The notes under the pieces: generated by a model
Seen by the model: only the letters and a program-made list of their open reading frames with translations
Database searches by the model: none
Told to the model about the DNA's origin: nothing
Part shown: positions 31,415-34,486 of the stretch, one piece after another
Layout: every line of letters begins with the position of its first letter
Position numbering within the stretch: position 1 is the stretch's first letter
NCBI GenBank assembly: GCA_000146855.1
Contig: GL405246.1
Coordinates: 581,244-615,729 of the forward strand
Direction of reading: 5' to 3'
From: [Eubacterium] yurii subsp. margaretiae ATCC 43715
GTDB lineage: Bacteria; Bacillota; Clostridia; Peptostreptococcales; Filifactoraceae
Length of the DNA stretch: 34,486 nt
Made by a program: the position numbers and the translations under genes

Positions 31415-32116
31415 ATGTCAAAAATATATGTAATAGGTGTGGGTACAGGCTCTAAGGACTACCTTACCCTAAGAGCGGTTGAGATTTTACAAAAATTGGA
31501 TGTGCTTTACTGTCCGACATCCAAGTCTGATAATGAAAGCATAGCATTTTCTATAGCCAAGGACTTCTTAAAATCAGATGTTGAAGTGAAAAATAGACAC
31601 TTTCCTATGATAAGAGACAGGGAGAAAATCAAGGGTATATTTGGGGAAATGGCAGAGGAGATGAAAAATGACGCCTTATCCGGAAAAAATGTAGGCTTTG
31701 TTACTATCGGCGATCCTATGATATATTCAACCTTCATTTATGTGCTTGAGAACTTGAAAAATAACATCGAAGTACAGACGATATCAGGCATACCGTCATT
31801 TGTAGATGTGGCTTCCAAGATGAATTTTCCACTTGCCTTTGATGACATGCCCTTTGTCGTAATACCTTCCATTGCAAATATGGAAAAGATAGAGAAGTAT
31901 ATAGCGGAGTTTGAGGCTATAGTGTTGATGAAGGCATATAAAAACTACGGTGAGTTGATTGAGCTTATAAAAAAATACAAGCTTGAAAATCATACTTTGA
32001 TAGTGAGCAATTCGTCAAGGGAAAATGAAAAAATAATAGTGGGGAAAGATATATTTACTCAGGATAATGAAGAATATCTAACTACGATAATAATTAATAA
32101 ACGTTGGGAATTATAG
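31415..32116 (+). CDS. cbiL: precorrin-2/cobalt-precorrin-2 C20-methyltransferase
   Basis: This 233-residue SAM-dependent tetrapyrrole methylase adds the C-20 methyl in the anaerobic cobalamin pathway. N-terminal VIGVGTGSKDYLTLRAVEIL corresponds to the family's GxGPGDPELLTLKA loop (with Pro changed to Thr-Gly-Ser), then DVLYCPTSKSDNESIA. The central VTIGDPMIYSTFIYV (about 96-110) is the CbiL-type catalytic stretch, and ISGIPSFVDVASKMNFPLA is the SAM-site helix. Length is normal. AGGAG site 6 nt before the ATG. It heads a cbiL-cbiF-cbiG unit. Cobalt-first (CbiL) rather than oxygen-dependent CobI is inferred from the cbiG neighbour. Confidence 0.92.
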   Translation: MSKIYVIGVGTGSKDYLTLRAVEILQKLDVLYCPTSKSDNESIAFSIAKDFLKSDVEVKNRHFPMIRDREKIKGIFGEMAEEMKNDALSGKNVGFVTIGDPMIYSTFIYVLENLKNNIEVQTISGIPSFVDVASKMNFPLAFDDMPFVVIPSIANMEKIEKYIAEFEAIVLMKAYKNYGELIELIKKYKLENHTLIVSNSSRENEKIIVGKDIFTQDNEEYLTTIIINKRWEL

Positions 32117-32125
32117 GGGTGCAAG

Positions 32126-32902
32126 ATGAAAACATACCTTTCCTTTGTGGGTGCAGGTAGCGGAGATGTCGAGCTGATTACGGTAAAGGGATTAAAAAGA
32201 CTGCAAAAAGCTGATACGGTAATATATACAGGTTCATTGATAAATCTTGAGCTGCTTGATTACTGCAAAGAAGACTGCAAAAAATACAATTCTGCAAAGA
32301 TGGATTTGCAGGAGATAATAGATGTTATAAAAAGAGATGTAAGCGAAGAAAAGTACGTTGTAAGACTTCAAACAGGGGATTTTTCCATTTACGGCTCGAT
32401 AAGGGAGCAGATTGAGGAGCTTAACAAATTAAATATAGACTATGAATTAATCCCTGGGGTAAGCTCATTTTTGGGAGCGGCAAGCTCTCTCAAGGTGGAA
32501 TATACAGTGCCGGAAGTATCACAAAGCCTTATCATAACAAGACGTACAGGCAGAACTCCGGTACCTGAAAAAGAAAGTCTGTCATCATTTGCAAAACATA
32601 ATACATCGATGGTGATATTCTTGTCGGTGGACAAGATAGAAGATGTGGTAAGAGAGCTTACTGTAGATGGCGGATATGACTATGATACGCCTTGCACCGT
32701 CATATACAAAGCTACATGGGATGATGAGAAGATTGTAGCAGGGACACTTGCAGATATTGCAAAGAAGACTAAGGAAGCAAATATCACCAAGACTGCATTA
32801 ATATTGGTGGGAGGATTTTTGGGAAATGACTACTATAATTCAAAACTTTATGACAAAAAATTCAAGCATGAGTTCAGAGACAGCGATAATAAGTCTGACT
32901 GA
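32126..32902 (+). CDS. cbiF: cobalt-precorrin-4 C11-methyltransferase
   Basis: This 258-residue tetrapyrrole methylase has the SAM-loop SFVGAGSGDVELITVKG (6-22) and the CbiF signatures ADTVIYTGSLIN (29-40), VVRLQTGDFSIYGSIREQI (78-96), LIPGVSSFLGAASSL and SLIITRRTGRTPVPE. It methylates C-11 of cobalt-precorrin-4. It starts 9 nt after cbiL with a GGGGTG site, and its end overlaps cbiG, so the three genes are co-translated. Normal length, all motifs intact. Confidence 0.94.
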   Translation: MKTYLSFVGAGSGDVELITVKGLKRLQKADTVIYTGSLINLELLDYCKEDCKKYNSAKMDLQEIIDVIKRDVSEEKYVVRLQTGDFSIYGSIREQIEELNKLNIDYELIPGVSSFLGAASSLKVEYTVPEVSQSLIITRRTGRTPVPEKESLSSFAKHNTSMVIFLSVDKIEDVVRELTVDGGYDYDTPCTVIYKATWDDEKIVAGTLADIAKKTKEANITKTALILVGGFLGNDYYNSKLYDKKFKHEFRDSDNKSD

Positions 32903-33962
32903 AAATTCAATATATGTTGCTGAGAAAATAGAGAAGATATTTGATAATTCCTGCGTTTTTGTGATGAAAAAGCATGAAAAATTAGCGAAAAATCTTAAAA
33001 ATGTAAGCTATTATGAAAGTCTTTCGGGTTTACTGTCTACGATTTTTTCAAAGTATGAAAGTCTGATATTCATAATGGCAACAGGCATAGTAGTGAGACA
33101 TATTTCAAAGTATGTGATGGACAAGATGAGTGATCCGGCGGTAATAGTCTGCGATGAGAAACTGCAATTTGCCATATCCCTTCTCAGCGGTCATATAGGA
33201 GGAGCAAATAAGATTTGCGAATATATGGCGGAAAAATTAGCTGTCACTCCTGTCATTACTACATCTACAGATGTAAATAAAAAGTCTGCCCTTGATACTC
33301 TTGCTTTGCGACTAAATGCAGTAGACGAGCAAGACAGAGGCCTATATAAAAAAATCAACTATAAATTGGCAAATAATGAAAAGGTCTATCTGATTAGTGA
33401 TATTGACTTGGATGAGAGCTATGACCTAAGGGGCTTTAATTTGATAAATTACAATGTAGATGATGATAAACTTGGAGTAATTGATATTGATGGACTTAAA
33501 ACTGAAGAATATATAATACATCTTACTTATAAGGATGTAACAGGTCTTGAAAATTTGCAAAACTATAGCAAGATTTATCTTAAAAACATTGTGCTTGGTA
33601 TAGGATGTAGGAAAAATACATCTCCAAGCCTATTGCTTGAAAATGTACTTAATTTTCTTAAAAAAAATAATATAAGTCCAAAATCAGTATCGACAATTGG
33701 AAGCATAGCCTTAAAAAAAGATGAAGAAGCCATAATAAAACTGGCCAATCATCTAAAAGCGAATTTTGTAGTTTTTGAGGCTGATGAGATAAAATCATCT
33801 CTATATTATGAAAGTCTGCCCAAGAACGAATTTGTGGAAAACATCACCGGTGTTTCGTCAGTATCCTTGTCTACTGCAATGATAATGTCTGATGACAATA
33901 TAATAGGTGAGACATTTAAGAATGACGGAATGACAATAAGTATAGGAAGGATGTCACAATAA
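32868..33962 (+). CDS. cbiG: cobalt-precorrin-5A hydrolase
   Basis: This 364-residue CbiG opens the delta-lactone of cobalt-precorrin-5A, releasing acetaldehyde. The N-terminal domain has ETAIISLTENSIYVAEKI and FIMATGIVVRHIS, with the conserved KMSDPAVIVCDEKLQFAIS and LLSGHIGGANK. The C-terminal domain begins at VLGIGCRKNTSPSLLLENV and ends with the STAMIM region. The ATG at 32868 (MSSETAIISL) best matches family N-termini and overlaps cbiF by 35 nt; upstream in-frame ATGs at 32850 and 32826 are possible, the last being 11 nt from a GGGAGG. It is the last gene in the window; the other corrin-ring genes (cbiH, cbiJ, cbiC, cbiD, cbiE/T) are not here. Confidence 0.92.
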   Translation: MSSETAIISLTENSIYVAEKIEKIFDNSCVFVMKKHEKLAKNLKNVSYYESLSGLLSTIFSKYESLIFIMATGIVVRHISKYVMDKMSDPAVIVCDEKLQFAISLLSGHIGGANKICEYMAEKLAVTPVITTSTDVNKKSALDTLALRLNAVDEQDRGLYKKINYKLANNEKVYLISDIDLDESYDLRGFNLINYNVDDDKLGVIDIDGLKTEEYIIHLTYKDVTGLENLQNYSKIYLKNIVLGIGCRKNTSPSLLLENVLNFLKKNNISPKSVSTIGSIALKKDEEAIIKLANHLKANFVVFEADEIKSSLYYESLPKNEFVENITGVSSVSLSTAMIMSDDNIIGETFKNDGMTISIGRMSQ

Positions 33963-34486
33963 TTCTTAAAAAAAGCTACAATAAAGTATCCTAAGCTTAA
34001 ACAGATAGTGGTATTGTAAAATATTTTTTTATTTTATTCTATAACTCAAATTTCCCACATGAAAAATACATCAAAATATTGAAATTTGATCATATTTAAA
34101 AAATACAATATTATACTTGACATAGTTTTTTGTGTTTTCATTTTTTTGATAAATATGCAAATTTCAATAAATGTTATTGAGAAAATGGTGTGTCAAGTAG
34201 TGTATAAAAAAATCAATTTATCTTTAAATTTCAACTAAAATTTTGATAGTTTCAGTGTGGGGGTTGAGTATATAAAAAACAATCATAAATAAAATATTCT
34301 TCATAAGCAATAATATATTAAATAAAAAATTAATAAATGGTATTGTAATTCTTAAGCTAATATAATATAATTGTTTACAAGCTATGTAACTATAGTTCTT
34401 TTAAAATTACAATAAATATTAAGAAAAATTTTAATTATGTTGTATCAAAAACAGAACTTAGTGAAAAATATTATTTTAAAGTATAT
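33963..34486. other. 524-bp gene-free right end
   Basis: No ORF with a ribosome binding site was seen on either strand. The stretch is very AT-rich, with a nested inverted repeat (next entry). The cbiG transcript has no obvious terminator here. Confidence 0.5.
34111..34206. repeat. nested inverted repeat
   Basis: TTATACTTGACA (34111-34122) is mirrored by TGTCAAGTA-gtg-TATAA (34191-34206), a 9-bp perfect core extended by 5 bp after a 3-nt bulge. Inside lies a second hairpin TCAATAA-ATG-TTATTGA (34164-34180). It could be a structured RNA element or a decayed mobile-element end; no transposase fragment is visible. Confidence 0.4.

Noticed and set aside
1..34486. CRISPR arrays, tRNA or rRNA genes, transposases, prophage
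   Set aside because: No regularly spaced repeats, tRNA cloverleaf, rRNA signature or recombinase or transposase motifs were seen by eye.

Overview
The window is strongly AT-rich and carries SigA-type promoters, AGGAGG ribosome binding sites, lipoproteins with classic lipoboxes, a PadR/DUF1700/DUF4097 operon, anaerobic cobalamin genes and oxygen-sensitive radical SAM enzymes. This points to an anaerobic low-GC Firmicute, probably a Clostridia or Peptostreptococcaceae relative. That placement is inference; no rRNA marker is present. No tRNA, rRNA, CRISPR array, prophage or intact insertion sequence was seen.

Left part (1-10.2 kb). A leftward operon encodes a haem-type ferric-reductase-like membrane protein, an FMN-binding lipoprotein and the start of another secreted protein, and it diverges from an ApbE flavin transferase that could flavinylate the lipoprotein. 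Then come an orphan leuB, galE with a DMT-family transporter, a secreted CAP-domain protein, and a PadR-DUF1700-DUF4097 envelope-response operon whose promoter overlaps a direct repeat.

Centre (10.2-19.7 kb). A tight seven-gene leftward operon reads lutC, a lutB-lutA fusion, a long-chain polyprenyl diphosphate synthase, a MenA/UbiA prenyltransferase, a UbiE/MenG methyltransferase, fixC and fixX. It is driven by a perfect consensus promoter (TTGACA-17-TATAAT) overlapped by a 13-bp palindrome. Diverging from it are two overlapping ArsA-type ATPase genes, each with an HSP20-like C-terminal domain. The layout suggests one unit that makes a prenylated naphthoquinone and feeds it electrons from lactate (Lut) and from electron-transfer flavoprotein (FixCX). 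This is the best candidate for an uncharacterised system, and it may connect to the flavin/haem export-type module at the left edge.

Right part (19.7-34.5 kb). A preQ1-I riboswitch with a terminator controls a queuine-salvage pair (QueL-like radical SAM lyase and YhhQ transporter). Next are an AIM24-family protein; a two-gene radical SAM operon (STM4012-like, plus an STM4011-like protein fused to a HAD phosphatase domain); a tandem GNAT acetyltransferase; and a small zinc-ribbon protein. A tryptophanase-family lyase follows, preceded by an unusual 600-nt leader region: an approximately 200-nt structured RNA with its own promoter and terminator, an 18-codon ORF, and a hairpin placed between the Shine-Dalgarno and the start codon. 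The window ends with a secreted C39-like peptidase, the cobalamin genes cbiL-cbiF-cbiG and about 520 bp without genes.
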